A stretch of 64,000 nt of DNA from Combretum micranthum (lineage: Eukaryota; Streptophyta; Magnoliopsida; Myrtales; Combretaceae): positions 1 to 64,000 of the forward strand of contig JAMXBD010004275.1 in the NCBI GenBank assembly GCA_024138025.1. The letters run 5' to 3'. The notes under the pieces were generated by a model. It was not told the DNA's origin and did not search any database. It saw only the letters and a program-made list of their open reading frames with translations. Shown piece after piece: positions 11,138-21,249 of the stretch. Position 1 is the first letter of the stretch; every line of letters starts with the position of its first letter. The translations under genes were made by a program, and so were the position numbers.

Positions 11138-13141
11138 TTATTGACGTCCTCGGCAATAAGTGCTGGAGCTTGATCCTGGTGCTTGAGGTTGGCATTGTTG
11201 AGCTGATATCCTCTCAGATAGAGGCATGAGGTCGTCTTCGGTCTCCCAGCTGTTGTCTTCTTCGCCACGACCCTTCCACTTTACTAAGTATTCCTTGTGT
11301 TCTGCTCCAGTGGATGGATCTGCAACACTTCTTTCTGCAAGAATGTCTTCTACGGCTGGACTGATGTTGAATTTGATCTTGATGTGCGGCCGCTTGGACT
11401 TGTTGCGGGATGGATCTTCCAAGTCTGGAAAATATGGCTTCAAAGCACTGACGTGGAAGACTGGATGTACCTTCAACCAACCAGGTGGCTCAATCTTGTA
11501 TGCTGCTCTTCCGATCCTTGCGATGATAGGAACTGGACCAAAATATTTCTGAATGAGTCTCTTGTCCTTGCTCCTCAGCGATCTGATCTGCTCGGGAAGA
11601 AGCTTGATGAGGACTTGGTCTCCAACATTGAATTCTCTGGGTCTGCGCTTCTGATCAGCCCATTTCTTCATGCGCTTGGAAGCCTTTTCAAGATAAGTCT
11701 TGGCTACTTCCGAATTCTGCTTCCAATCTTTGGCAAACTGATAAGCTCGTGGGCATCTTCCAGTATAAGGTGCTGCCACTGTGTGGGGTAACAGTGGTTG
11801 CTGACCCATAATAATCTCCATAGGGCTCTTGTTGGAGGAAGAGCTCCGCTGGATGTTGAAACAGAACTGGGCGATATCCAGCAACTCCACCCAATTCCGC
11901 TGGTTCGCGGTCACAAAGTGCCGTAAGTATTCCTCCAGCATCCCATTGAACCGCTCCGTCTGCCCATCACTCTGGGGATGATAGCTGGAGGTCATGCTGA
12001 GTTCGGACCCTAAGATGTTGAACAACTCGGTCCAGAACTTCCCGGTGAATCGGGCATCCCGATCACTCACAATATTTTGGGGCACTCCCCAAAATTTCAC
12101 CACATGTTTGAAGAATAGTTGGGCTGTCTCGGTGGCATTAGAACTCTTCGTTGTTGGTATGAAGGTGGCGTACTTCGAGAACCTGTCAACAACAACAAAA
12201 ATGGATGAGTGCTCCCCCACTTTTGGTAGGGAAGTGATAAAGTCCATGGAGACACTCTCCCATGGCCGAGAAGGCACTGGAAGGGGTTCCAGCAACCCTG
12301 CAGGTCTCTGCCGCTCCACTTTGTCCTGTTGGCAAGTCAGGCACGTCCGGGTGTAACTCATTACATCTTCCTTCATATCCGGCCAGTAATAGCCTTGCTT
12401 CAATAAACTCATCATCCGCTGCCAACCCGGATGACCAGCCCACAAAGTATCATGGCACTCCTTCATGAGTGCCCTCCTCAAGTTCCCTGACTTGGGAACA
12501 TACAGGCGACGACCTTTGGTGTAGATCATATCGCCTTCAATCCAGAACCTGCGAGTCTTGCCTTCTTCTATTAATTGTCTCAGATTCTTGGCCAACAGGT
12601 CTTGGCCGAGATGTTCCTTGATCTGCTCCTGAATTGTTGTGGAGACTCGACTCGCAGATTGTTGAGCAATTTGGGCCAATGATGCCAAATCTGCTCTCCT
12701 ACTCAGCGCATCCGCAACCTGATTAGTCCGGCCACTTCGGTACTCAATCTCCATATCAAACTCAGCAAGGAACTCTTGCCATCTGGCCTGTTTAGCGGAA
12801 AGCTTGGGCTGAGTGAGAATATGGCTGGCTGCAGAATTGTCTGTCTTAACAAGGAACTTGGACCCCAATAGGTAATGTTTCCAAGTCCTAAGGCAATGTA
12901 CAATTGCCATCAACTCTTTCTCTTGTGCCGAATACCGACGCTCCGTGGCGTTCAACTTTCGGCTCTCATAAGCCACTGGATGACCCCCTTGTACCAGCAC
13001 TCCACCCAAGGCGATGTCGGAGGCATCCGTGTGAACTTCAAACGGTTTGGAGATGTCAGGAAGGGCGAGGACTGGCTCCTCGGTTACCACCCGCTTCAAT
13101 TCTTCAAATGCTGCCTGACACTCTCCATTCCAGGACCACAC
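11138..13141 (-). CDS. pol: Chromovirus pol, 3' part: RNase H, integrase, chromodomain
   Basis: This 667-codon open frame is the downstream half of the polyprotein, separated from the protease-RT frame by a one-base shift near 13160. The RNase H core starts with HTDAS (Asp about 39). The integrase zinc-binding residues are His230, His237, Cys267 and Cys270. The catalytic triad is Asp300 (SMDF), Asp360 (VSDRD) and Glu396 (GQTERFNG), giving the canonical D,D35E spacing. A chromodomain with YLVKWKGRGEEDNSWE spans about residues 596-640 and would direct insertion to marked chromatin. All catalytic residues are present and no internal stop occurs, consistent with recent activity. The nominal start is only the first start codon after the frameshift, not a true initiation site. 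In the living element this part is made as one polyprotein and cleaved by the protease. Confidence 0.93.
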   Translation of the reverse strand: MWSWNGECQAAFEELKRVVTEEPVLALPDISKPFEVHTDASDIALGGVLVQGGHPVAYESRKLNATERRYSAQEKELMAIVHCLRTWKHYLLGSKFLVKTDNSAASHILTQPKLSAKQARWQEFLAEFDMEIEYRSGRTNQVADALSRRADLASLAQIAQQSASRVSTTIQEQIKEHLGQDLLAKNLRQLIEEGKTRRFWIEGDMIYTKGRRLYVPKSGNLRRALMKECHDTLWAGHPGWQRMMSLLKQGYYWPDMKEDVMSYTRTCLTCQQDKVERQRPAGLLEPLPVPSRPWESVSMDFITSLPKVGEHSSIFVVVDRFSKYATFIPTTKSSNATETAQLFFKHVVKFWGVPQNIVSDRDARFTGKFWTELFNILGSELSMTSSYHPQSDGQTERFNGMLEEYLRHFVTANQRNWVELLDIAQFCFNIQRSSSSNKSPMEIIMGQQPLLPHTVAAPYTGRCPRAYQFAKDWKQNSEVAKTYLEKASKRMKKWADQKRRPREFNVGDQVLIKLLPEQIRSLRSKDKRLIQKYFGPVPIIARIGRAAYKIEPPGWLKVHPVFHVSALKPYFPDLEDPSRNKSKRPHIKIKFNISPAVEDILAERSVADPSTGAEHKEYLVKWKGRGEEDNSWETEDDLMPLSERISAQQCQPQAPGSSSSTYCRGRQ

Positions 13142-13152
13142 TTGGTCCTTCT

Positions 13153-15513
13153 TCAGGAGATCTGTGAGGGGAGCAACCCTCCTGAGTATCCCTCCACAAA
13201 TCGCCGATAATAATTGGCAAGTCCAAGGAACGAGCGCAGCTCAGTGAGGCTCCTTGGCACTGGCCACTCTTTGATGGCTTCCACCTTGCCTCCATCCATT
13301 CGGATCTGGCCCTCTTCGATTACGTGCCCAAGGAAGTTGATGCGCTTCTGGGCAAAAGCACACTTCTCCTTCTTCACATACAAATGGTTCTCCCGGAGTC
13401 TCTGAAAGACCATTTGTAGGTGTCTCGCGTGGTCCTCTAGTGTCCTGCTATACACAACAATGTCGTCTAGATAGACAACAACAAAGTTATCCAAATAATC
13501 ACGAAATACATCATTCATGAGAGTACAAAAAGTAGCAGGAGCATTAGTGAGACCAAAGGGCATCACCAGAAACTCATAAGCGCCATATCGGGTTACACAC
13601 GTTGTTTTGGGCTCATCACCTTCAGCAATGCGAACCTGGTGATAGCCTGAGCGAAGATCCAGTTTGGTGAAGTATTTGGCTCCACTCAGCTGATCAAACA
13701 AGTCGGCAATGAGAGGAATTGGATAGTGATTTCTTACCGTCAGCTTGTTGAGAGCCCGATAGTCAATACATAATCTCAAACTCCCATCCTGTTTCTTCTG
13801 AAATAGCACAGGAGCCCCGAATGGTGCTTTTGAGGGACGAATGAAACCCGCCTCCAACAACTCATCTAGTTGCTTCCTCAATTCTGCAAGCTCAGGAGGC
13901 GACATTCTATAAGGGGCACGGGCAGGTGGTCTAGCCCCTGGGACCAACTCAATGGCATGGTCCACCGGCCTTCTAGGGGGCAACGCCTGTGGAAGTTTGT
14001 CTGGCATCACAGAACTGAACTCCTCCAGGACCCTCTGAATTACCCCCGGGGTCCCAACATTCCCTCCATCCTCCTTCTCTGTTAAAACGGCAAGGAATGT
14101 TGGCTCCTGGTGTTGGAGTCCCCGCTTCAGTTGGAGCGCTGAAAGCATCATTGCTCCGATGTTCTTTCCTTTGTTGCTCCCACCATTGGCCTTCTTCCTC
14201 TGAACAGGCACACAGCATGGCTTGTCACTCATGAACACTAAGCAATCAGCTGCTGGTAGGGAAGCAACTCGGGCACTTCTGAGAAATTCTATCCCCAGGA
14301 CTATTCTGAAGTCGTCTAAAGGGACAGCGGTGAAGTTGAGATTCCCGCTCCAATCTCCAACTTTCACCTTCACATTCTTGGCAACTCCTTGAACTGGACG
14401 GGCCTTGGAGTTGACAGCTTTGATTTGGCTAGAATCATCAGACAACACTAGCCCCAATCTCTGCGCTTCGGGCACATCAATGAAATTGTGTGTGGCTCCC
14501 GAATCAATCATTGCACTGGCACTCTTGCCGTTGATGTGCAATTGGACAAACATTAACTCGTTGTCAGTCTTGGCCTTACTGGGTGCTGTAGAGGCCTTCC
14601 CAACGGCTGACAACATGTGTAGAGCTCCCACCCTGGGCTGCTCTTCGCCTTCTCCGTCGGACTCTGAATCATCTAGCTGCACACTCTCTGCCTTTTTAGC
14701 AAGAGCATTCAGTGCTGCCTTACGTGGGCATTCCGCTACCTTGTGCGGACCGTTGCATAAGAAGCAGGCAAATGCAGGCTTTTTACCGCTACTTGATGCC
14801 CCACTCTTTGAAGGTTGTTGAGAACCATAAGACTTCTTTTGGCTCCCCGTACCGCTAGTGCTGCTCACACTGGAGGCTCCCCCACTCTTGGGTTTGCTCT
14901 GCTTGAAAGACTTTCCACCCTCTTGCCCTGTTGAGGCACTCTTGCCTCTATTATCTTGGGTGTAGTCAGTCAAGCGTTCGGCCGCTGCTTGGGCCTCGGC
15001 AAGAGAACTCACTCTTTGCCTCTGCAACTCATTCCTGGCAAAAGGCTTCAATCCTTCCAGGAAGTAAAACAACTTATCGGCTTCATCCATGGTTCGAATG
15101 TCCAACATAAGCGTAGCAAACTCACGGACATACTTTCGGATGTCATCTGTATGCCGTAACTCACGCAACTTCTTTCTCGCGTTATATTCGACATTCTCAG
15201 GGAAAAACTGAGCCCTCAACTCGGCTCTCATCTCCTCCCAAGTATCTACATGGGCTGTTCCCTGCTGGATTTGGCCACACTTGGTGCGCCACCACAATTT
15301 GGCATCACCAGACAAAAACATAGCAGCAGTTTTGACCTTGGCCCTATCATCGGTCTGGTCAATGAACTCAAAATACTGCTCAATGTCAAAGATAAAGTTT
15401 TCCAGCAACTTGGCGTCCCTCGCGCCAGTAAAAGCTTTAGGCTCCGGCACCTTTGGATGGGTGGCCGAGCTATGAGCTTGAGCAGGAGCATTCCCTATAG
15501 CCCTCGTCAGCAC
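13153..15513 (-). CDS. gag-pol: Chromovirus gag (C-terminal part), protease and reverse transcriptase
   Basis: A 786-codon open frame with, in order: a gag capsid-like domain (about residues 20-185, including [11 protein letters not shown]); a Ser/Gly/Lys-rich linker; a zinc knuckle [13 protein letters not shown] at about 250-262 (CX2CX3HX4C); an aspartic protease motif IDSGATHNF at about 336; and RT motifs including [24 protein letters not shown] and the catalytic YLDD at about 681-684. It ends prematurely just after [10 protein letters not shown] because a one-base insertion shifts the frame; the RNase H continues in the next frame from about 13150. Its true N-terminus lies upstream in the 15507-15836 frame, since the first codon here is not ATG. 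Otherwise free of stops. Confidence 0.93.
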   Translation of the reverse strand: MLTRAIGNAPAQAHSSATHPKVPEPKAFTGARDAKLLENFIFDIEQYFEFIDQTDDRAKVKTAAMFLSGDAKLWWRTKCGQIQQGTAHVDTWEEMRAELRAQFFPENVEYNARKKLRELRHTDDIRKYVREFATLMLDIRTMDEADKLFYFLEGLKPFARNELQRQRVSSLAEAQAAAERLTDYTQDNRGKSASTGQEGGKSFKQSKPKSGGASSVSSTSGTGSQKKSYGSQQPSKSGASSSGKKPAFACFLCNGPHKVAECPRKAALNALAKKAESVQLDDSESDGEGEEQPRVGALHMLSAVGKASTAPSKAKTDNELMFVQLHINGKSASAMIDSGATHNFIDVPEAQRLGLVLSDDSSQIKAVNSKARPVQGVAKNVKVKVGDWSGNLNFTAVPLDDFRIVLGIEFLRSARVASLPAADCLVFMSDKPCCVPVQRKKANGGSNKGKNIGAMMLSALQLKRGLQHQEPTFLAVLTEKEDGGNVGTPGVIQRVLEEFSSVMPDKLPQALPPRRPVDHAIELVPGARPPARAPYRMSPPELAELRKQLDELLEAGFIRPSKAPFGAPVLFQKKQDGSLRLCIDYRALNKLTVRNHYPIPLIADLFDQLSGAKYFTKLDLRSGYHQVRIAEGDEPKTTCVTRYGAYEFLVMPFGLTNAPATFCTLMNDVFRDYLDNFVVVYLDDIVVYSRTLEDHARHLQMVFQRLRENHLYVKKEKCAFAQKRINFLGHVIEEGQIRMDGGKVEAIKEWPVPRSLTELRSFLGLANYYRRFVEGYSGGLLPSQIS

Positions 15514-15836
15514 GGCAATTTGGGCTTTAAGGTCTGTCGCAACGTCTCAATATGCTCCCGACATTCTTCCCTCACCACTTCTACCGCCGTAACAGAGGCT
15601 TGTATTGTGGCATATTCATCTTTCAACCGTCTCTTGAGGCTGTCATGAGATGCTTTGATCTCACCTCGAAGAGTACTAAGAGCTTCCCGGAACTCCTCAG
15701 CAAGTTCCTTAGTCTCTTTATCGAGACTGTCCACTCTACTCGGGAGTGGCAAGAGAGCACCGACATGCTGCTCAACTCTGTGTACTACCCCCTCGAGTTC
15801 CTCGACCTTACGAACAACATCTTCTAGCCGCGTCAT
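15507..15836 (-). CDS. gag: Chromovirus gag N-terminus, coiled-coil segment
   Basis: ATG at 15834-15836, 26 bases inside the PBS, starts a 109-codon frame rich in Glu, Lys, Arg and Leu with heptad-like spacing (starts [15 protein letters not shown]), consistent with a coiled coil. Near 15545 the frame is lost by a single-base change: the reading that continues to the capsid domain is the overlapping frame. I take it as the start of the same gag-pol polyprotein. An alternative is a real separate product with frameshifted expression, but such a shift is not known for this clade. Confidence 0.8.
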   Translation of the reverse strand: MTRLEDVVRKVEELEGVVHRVEQHVGALLPLPSRVDSLDKETKELAEEFREALSTLRGEIKASHDSLKRRLKDEYATIQASVTAVEVVREECREHIETLRQTLKPKLPC

Positions 15837-15861
15837 GGTTATCCCTCTGGACTAACCTTAA

Positions 15862-15873
15862 GCTCTGATACCA
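15862..15873 (-). promoter_or_regulatory. Primer-binding site of the chromovirus
   Basis: Minus strand TGGTATCAGAGC, complementary to initiator tRNA-Met, two bases from the 5' LTR end. Confidence 0.93.
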
Positions 15874-15875
15874 AC

Positions 15876-16302
15876 TGTCACGGTCTAGGGCTTTCGCTAG
15901 CACACTTAAACCGTGCGGCGCTTACTATCCTACCGCTGTAGTAGTAAGCAAGCCTAAAATCTGTAAGCAACACACACAAAGCAACAAGGATAACCAACAA
16001 GTAAAAAGGGACACGGGCAACAATCAATATATGAATAGCACACTTCTCATTAATATCAAAAGGTTACAAGGCAACAGAAAAGTGTGTGTGGGGGTTTGGT
16101 AAACTGGGCTATCATTGACTGTGGGCAGTCAACCGGTGAGTAAGAGCTTCTATCCAGAAGAGTACTCACACCCCCACAAAGAGCTTTATATGCATTCTTA
16201 GCTCTTGCAGGAGGAGACATTACATTTCTTGAGGAGGCAACACCCCCAAAATAAAATAAAAGAAAATTACAAGAAAATATCTATGCTACTAGAATTACAA
16301 AG

Positions 16303-16336
<34 letters not shown>

Positions 16337-16369
16337 ACATATGTACATGGATGAAAGAGGATGCTCACA
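15876..16369 (-). repeat. 5' LTR of the chromovirus
   Basis: 494 bp, plus-strand form TGTCACGGTCTAGG…GGATGCTCACA. It is longer than its partner almost entirely because of an uninterrupted run of 30 C at 16307-16336. Confidence 0.95.
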
Positions 16370-16389
16370 TCACGCACGTCTTGGGTAAT

Positions 16390-17563
16390 GGGGCACGCAG
16401 ATGAGGATGCTACATAGATGGATCAATCTCTATAAGTGCAGCAGCCTCATCTCCAGTAGCAGCATTGTACTGATCGAATGGGATAGGGTCTGGCTTGACC
16501 TGTGTGAGGCTACTCTCTCATATTATGAGATGGCGACGGTCGTCTCTTCTGTGGAGTCGGGGGTATATTGTAAGATTTGGATGACGGGCCAGACTCGTCA
16601 TGAATGAGCTAGGAAGGACCAGGCTCATCAAGTGAAGGTAGATCGAACGGCTTAGGCTCATCTATGATCTGTATACTTGGTGCATGAGCTCGTCCTCGTC
16701 CTCGTCCTCGTCCTTACCCACGCCTCTTTTTAGGAGGAGGATGTCTCTGTACGGTTTGAGGCTGTGGGTCATCTTGTGCTGCTGCTGTTGGTGGCATTGG
16801 ATCATTAAAATTCAACCTCTAAACTCATCCACTACACGATAGACATCTCATGCAGTAGATGGAGTAAGCTCTGGGGGCATGTCTAGGACGCTATAAATGA
16901 AATTAACCTGCAAGTAATAGTAAAAATGTATAGCGGTGAATAGCTGTCAAGTCAGTACAAGTCCATATAAAGCTTACAAAGACAATGATCTTACTATGTA
17001 TCGCATGATAGCTCCCGTGCAATCGATCCAACGTCGGGTGATTGCATGATACCATTAGAAGTAATAATCAGATGTCCCAGTAGGCAAATCTGGCAGCTTA
17101 ATTATACAATCATGCCAAGCATCCCACTTAGCTATCCACCTGGTGTGCTCGACCTGCTAGTTCCACTCGGAACGTCCCCTCATTTCAATCTTGTGGAGAG
17201 GTCTCATGTCGATTGGGGGGAGGGGCTTGTTAGTTCCATTGGTGCCATTCCTGTCTCAAGCAGGGTTCATAGAGGCAACCCATATGCCTTTCATTCAGTT
17301 GGATTGACATCTCTTTACAACTTTGGTCAACCTCTGTAGGTATTCCAGCTAGTCGTCTGAGCCTCGCCTTCTTGCGATGGCAATGCAATACCTCATGCTT
17401 CTGCAGTAAAGTGAACATATTTATTAAAAACCAATATCACCTCAACTATTAAATCTGTAATCATTGAAATACATAAATAAAATGACCTTCCCATCCAGTC
17501 TAGAATCGACCTATGTACAGGCTGCTGGGTGAGTAATGAGTTATCGATCGGGTCTAAACCCAT
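16390..17563 (-). pseudogene. Plant mobile domain (PMD / MAIN-like) pseudogene carried by the MULE
   Basis: ATG at 17561-17563 opens a frame with the N-terminal signature of MAIN-like proteins (DNSLLTQQPVHRSILDW). Further downstream on the same strand, about 17250-17000, the C-terminal part of the PMD is readable: LHKIEMRGRSEWN, then, after a stop, EHTRWIAKWDAWHD, then, after another stop, WYHAITRRWID. A phase-compatible intron (GTAAGATC…TTGCAG, about 17003-16909) follows. After it comes a tail with PPPKKRRG and a GRGRGRGR run near 16690-16730, as in MAIN-like C-termini. In-frame stops and frame changes make it a pseudogene, and the central PMD portion (17260-17450) is poorly preserved. PMD proteins of the MAIN/MAIL1 group act in the nucleus in gene and transposon silencing; the domain is also known from transposons. 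It lies directly downstream of the transposase in the same orientation, within the same TIRs. Confidence 0.8.
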
Positions 17564-17717
17564 CTATCAAGGAAAAATAAAAAGAGATTGTTATTGTTGA
17601 CATATGTGGATTAAAAACAAGCATTGCAAACATACGTTCAATCATGACTTATTAGTGCAGTAATAAAAACAAATGAGAATAAAGAATTATCATTACGACT
17701 TGACTGCCCCGCAACTA

Positions 17718-19788
17718 CTATACCCGCCAATCCCACATTTGGACAACTTCTGTTATGGCCTTGCTGCCCACAACAATCGCATGAATAACCTCTTCTGACC
17801 ATATATTGTTGGACGTGGTGTAGTTATAACCTCGTATATCCGTTCTTGGTAGTCGAAACATGTAAACTCTATGGGAATTGGATATGTTGTTCCATCTTTC
17901 AAACTTCTTTGCAACATGTTCTGTAAGCAACTTACCCATACTCATGGTATCGATGGCTTCACGCCTTTACTTATTAAATATGGAGTTGCAATTGTACAAG
18001 GTTTTCTTTATCAATGTTGCTATAGGTAAGCACTTGGCATATTTTATAATTGAATTGTAGCGCTTTGCCATGTTTGGTGGATACATCAGCTCCAAGGCCA
18101 CCCTCTAGGCCACACTGCATCCTCACTTTCGACCGCACTCCTGATATCAGCATGCCAGTTCGATAACAAACAAATGTTGCATCGGTCTTTGATGATGTGT
18201 TCCAGCACTTTTGCAAGGAACCAACTCCATGCTTCTGCCTTCTCCTCATCGACAAGAGCATACGCCAATGTGACTATATGATTTGCTCCATCTATGGCCA
18301 CTGCAATAAACAATTTGTTCTTGTACTTGCCATATAGAAAGGTACCATCAACTATGATCACAGGTCTGTAATGATTTAACGTATATAACTTAGTCAGTGG
18401 ATATCAATCAGCTAAAACAAAATTTTACCATGATTACAATACATATCTGTAGTACTGGAACACCTAAATGCAAGGACTAAATACCTAAAAAAGCTTATCT
18501 AGGAATACGTGGTCGGCGGTATTTTAATCTTGAGTTTGCCATTCAACCTTTGTTTCTGGATTTGCTTCAATAATTGCATTAAGTAGATGTGGGAGCTCTA
18601 TACGAGATGCCTCCCAATATCCATATACCTGCTCAATGGCCTCTCTCTTTGCCTCACAGATTCTCTTGATATGAACATTATACTTGAACTGTTTTAATAT
18701 ATTCGTTTGGAGATCCTTCGCCCTCACATCTGGAGAATTGCGGATCTCCAATATGATAGCCCTGGATAAGCTGGTGGAGTCCAACTGAGAGTGATCTTGT
18801 TCAGTGATTTCATTCAAGCAGGTGTGAGGTCTTTCATATTTAATGATGTGAAACCACTCACCATGTTTCTTAAACTGCCTTCGAGTCTCCACTTACAATC
18901 TTTTGTTGGATATTAGTACATATCACTGCCCATGCTCTTGGGTCCGAATCCACTACGTTGAAATTATGATAGTTCGTTATATGCCACATTTCAACTGTCC
19001 GTATGAGATGATCTTTGGTTTCAAACTGCATCTCAACTTTGAATTCATCACTGAAGCTCCAATTCCCAGCACTCATTTCCTGCTTATCATCATATGCTGC
19101 GTAAGTACTACCAACTTCAACATTGAAAAATGGAATTGGCGCTGAGCTCCTTACTGCATCAACATCAGTAGGAGCAATGAAATGGTCCCAGTTATTTCCT
19201 ATTTGTTGTACCTCGGGCAAAACATATTGTTGTCGAAAAACTTCGACATTATCATTTTCATCATCATCAGTCGTCACTGGATTCACTTGCAGATGAGTCT
19301 TGCACAACATTCATATCATTACCACCTATCGATGTAGGTCCACAACATTCAAAGTTATCTATTTCCACTTGTGTGCTGCCTATTGTTTGAACTGGAATAG
19401 ATTTTGAGTGTACCAACCCCTGGCTCTCAATATTTCTATCAATGTTATTTCCTTACAGGTGCCTGTGACAATTTAGTTTCAACATCTGCACATAAACAGC
19501 CACTGAGCCTTCTATGTATACCATCATCTCTTGTGCTGCATCATTATCGATCACTGGAATAATATCATAACGTAGCGTTTTATCTCCAATAGCTACTTTG
19601 TGATATAGCTCTACTCGATGTGTACACCTATTTACCTTTAGTCTATTGCAAATAATCTTCACCATTTGCTCATATGTTGAATTCCTACTTATACTGACCA
19701 TAGCAACCGGCCGCTTATCATAACCAAAATCATCATCCCCTTGCATAATATTATCATGAGCGTACAGTATGAACTTCGCCTTATCATT
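17718..19788 (-). pseudogene. mudrA-like: MuDR-type transposase pseudogene
   Basis: Consecutive minus-strand open frames match the MULE transposase order. An N-terminal domain lies at 19453-19788 (KAKFILYAHDNIMQG…KIICNRL). A MuDR domain lies at about 18870-19310 and a C-W-C-like segment at 18890 (DCKWRLE) leading into HGEWFHIIKYERPHTC. The catalytic core is at 18086-18361 (VIIVDGTFLYGKYKNKL…IDGANHIVTLAYALVDEE). The C-terminal part, about 18060-17718, contains KRYNSIIKYAKCLPIATLI and HRVYMFRLPR. Frames change at several points (near 18885, 18520-18362, 18086 and 17960). Some of these may be introns: an acceptor-like TTACAG precedes the core near 18367. The second catalytic Asp of the expected SDRH motif reads Asn (LLSNWHADI, codon at 18158-18160), so the protein would be inactive even if the frames were joined. 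Confidence 0.88.
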
Positions 19789-20509
19789 TCCTCACAAATA
19801 TTGCCATTTCATCAAAATTAGCTTCAATGCATCGAATTCGCAAAATCACACTTATGAATTGCATTCCTTGTAATATTTAACATAATTCATAAAGTTATAG
19901 CTCCACTTTTAAAGCTCAAATTTAATTTTCTAAACTATTCTGTTTTCTTATAAATATTAGATTTTTTTATCGCAAATTTTCATGCCATACCAATGCTAAA
20001 GTACTTGATACACCTCGTTAACGACAATATAAGTTTTTTTTTTAATATATTTTTTTAGACTAAATTTCCTAAAATAATTATCCAACTACTATTACTTAGG
20101 ACATTATTTTTTGTTATGCAAATATTATACATATATATAATATATCTATACAACATACAAGAAGAAAAAAATCGTCGGTGTCGGAATCACGCAATAATAA
20201 TATTCTAACAACATATACAATCGACATTCGACAATGTAGCATGATTGATTGAGAAAAAATACGAAAAAACGCGGAAATCCAACCTCAATGTTCGTCGTCG
20301 GTGATTTCGCACAAAATCTCACTTTTGATCCTCCTATCCACGAAATTGTAATATAATCACCTTTGGAGCTCCGACATTGCCAAATGAGGGTATCAATTGG
20401 AAGAACTAGGGGTGGATTTGAGGGTTTCCGACGAAGGGGGGAAATGGGGAAGAATATTAATTAGGGTTTCGGACAAAGGGGGAAATGGGGAAGAAGAAGA
20501 TTATGTGAG
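19789..20509. other. MULE 5' flank of the transposase, no further gene
   Basis: AT-rich region between the transposase N-terminus and the right TIR. No domain-bearing frame was seen. It should contain the transposase promoter, but no single TATA box stands out. Confidence 0.5.
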
Positions 20510-20702
20510 ATGTTTAAATTTCGCTGACATCGTCTCTTAGAGACGAGGTCCTTTCCAAATAATGAGATCTCGTCTCAAGTCAGGCATTTATGACCTTCTC
20601 TTTTCAAGAGACGAGGCCATGTTGCCTAAAATTGAGAATATTTTTTTTCTAATGGTATTTTCGTAATTTTTAAAAAAAAAATGATATTTTATTCCTTTTT
20701 CT
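20510..20702 (-). repeat. Right terminal inverted repeat of the MULE
   Basis: Inverted match to 10084-10275, ending ATTCCTTTTTCT at 20702 next to the 9-base duplication CTCCTTTAG. It contains several GAGACGAGGTC/TCGTCTC motifs in both directions, so the TIR has internal dyads. Confidence 0.85.
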
Positions 20703-21249
20703 CTCCTTTAGCGTGGGGATAAAAATTTTAATTTGTTAAATCAGAAATTTAAAAGTAGCTTGCTAGATTTTATGTATAAAAAAATCATTAAACTTGCTGA
20801 AATCGATGGTTTTACGTTTTAATTATGGTGTATATTTTAAGATTAATAAATAAGAGTTAGGTTGGATTAACCAGTCTAGGGTTTAGGGGCTGGTGTGGGC
20901 TCGTATGATATATTTGAAAATTTAGGGTGCTTCGTGTTTACGGTTATTTATTGTTTCCTTGTTATGAAGTTGGAATCCTAGGTTTCATCTTTTAAAAGGA
21001 AAAATCCATGATTGCCGTATGGATATACATTTTTTCAGGAGTAATTTTTAGTTATGAATGTGGAAGTGTTTAATATCACGTTATTATATGATATAAATAG
21101 ACGTATTTGTAAAAAATTAAGGGGTGTGCACGAATTAATATTTATTACTGTAGAGATGTTAAAGTTTAGTTGTAATGTGCAGTAAGTTGTAAATATAGGT
21201 AAATTTATGTATCAAATTGACATTTCTAGATATTTTGTTTTGCATTGAG

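Larger units (their letters stand above)
10652..16369 (-). mobile_element. Young Ty3/gypsy chromovirus inserted in the MULE (5.7 kb)
   Basis: Two near-identical LTRs (10652-11121 and 15876-16369) bound an internal region with PBS, gag, protease, RT, RNase H, integrase, chromodomain and polypurine tract, all on the minus strand. A perfect 5-base duplication TCACG flanks it (10647-10651 and 16370-16374). The LTRs differ by only a handful of substitutions plus the length of one poly-C run (9 against 30), so insertion was recent. Short LTRs, a C-terminal chromodomain and a gag knuckle of CX2CX3HX4C spacing suggest the Galadriel clade; this is an inference. Apart from two one-base frameshifts the coding capacity looks complete. 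Confidence 0.95.
10084..20702 (-). mobile_element. Mutator-like element (MULE) with long TIRs, 9-bp TSD, transposase and PMD gene; interrupted by a chromovirus
   Basis: Both ends carry matching inverted repeats. The left begins GGGAAAAGGAATAAAATA at 10084; the right, read inwards, begins AGAAAAAGGAATAAAATA at 20702. They are flanked by an identical 9-base duplication CTCCTTTAG (10075-10083 and 20703-20711), the TSD size expected of Mutator. Inside, on the minus strand, are a MuDR-type transposase pseudogene (about 17718-19788) and a PMD-type pseudogene (about 16390-17563). A 5718-bp retrotransposon plus its 5-bp duplication sits between 10647 and 16374, so the original MULE was about 4.9 kb. 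Both genes are degenerate, so the element is unlikely to be autonomous. Confidence 0.9.

Noticed and set aside
11226..11791. Plus-strand frames of 108 and 164 codons
   Set aside because: They are complementary-strand shadows of the integrase/chromodomain frame on the minus strand.
14405..14821. 138-codon plus-strand frame
   Set aside because: Shadow of the gag/protease region on the minus strand.
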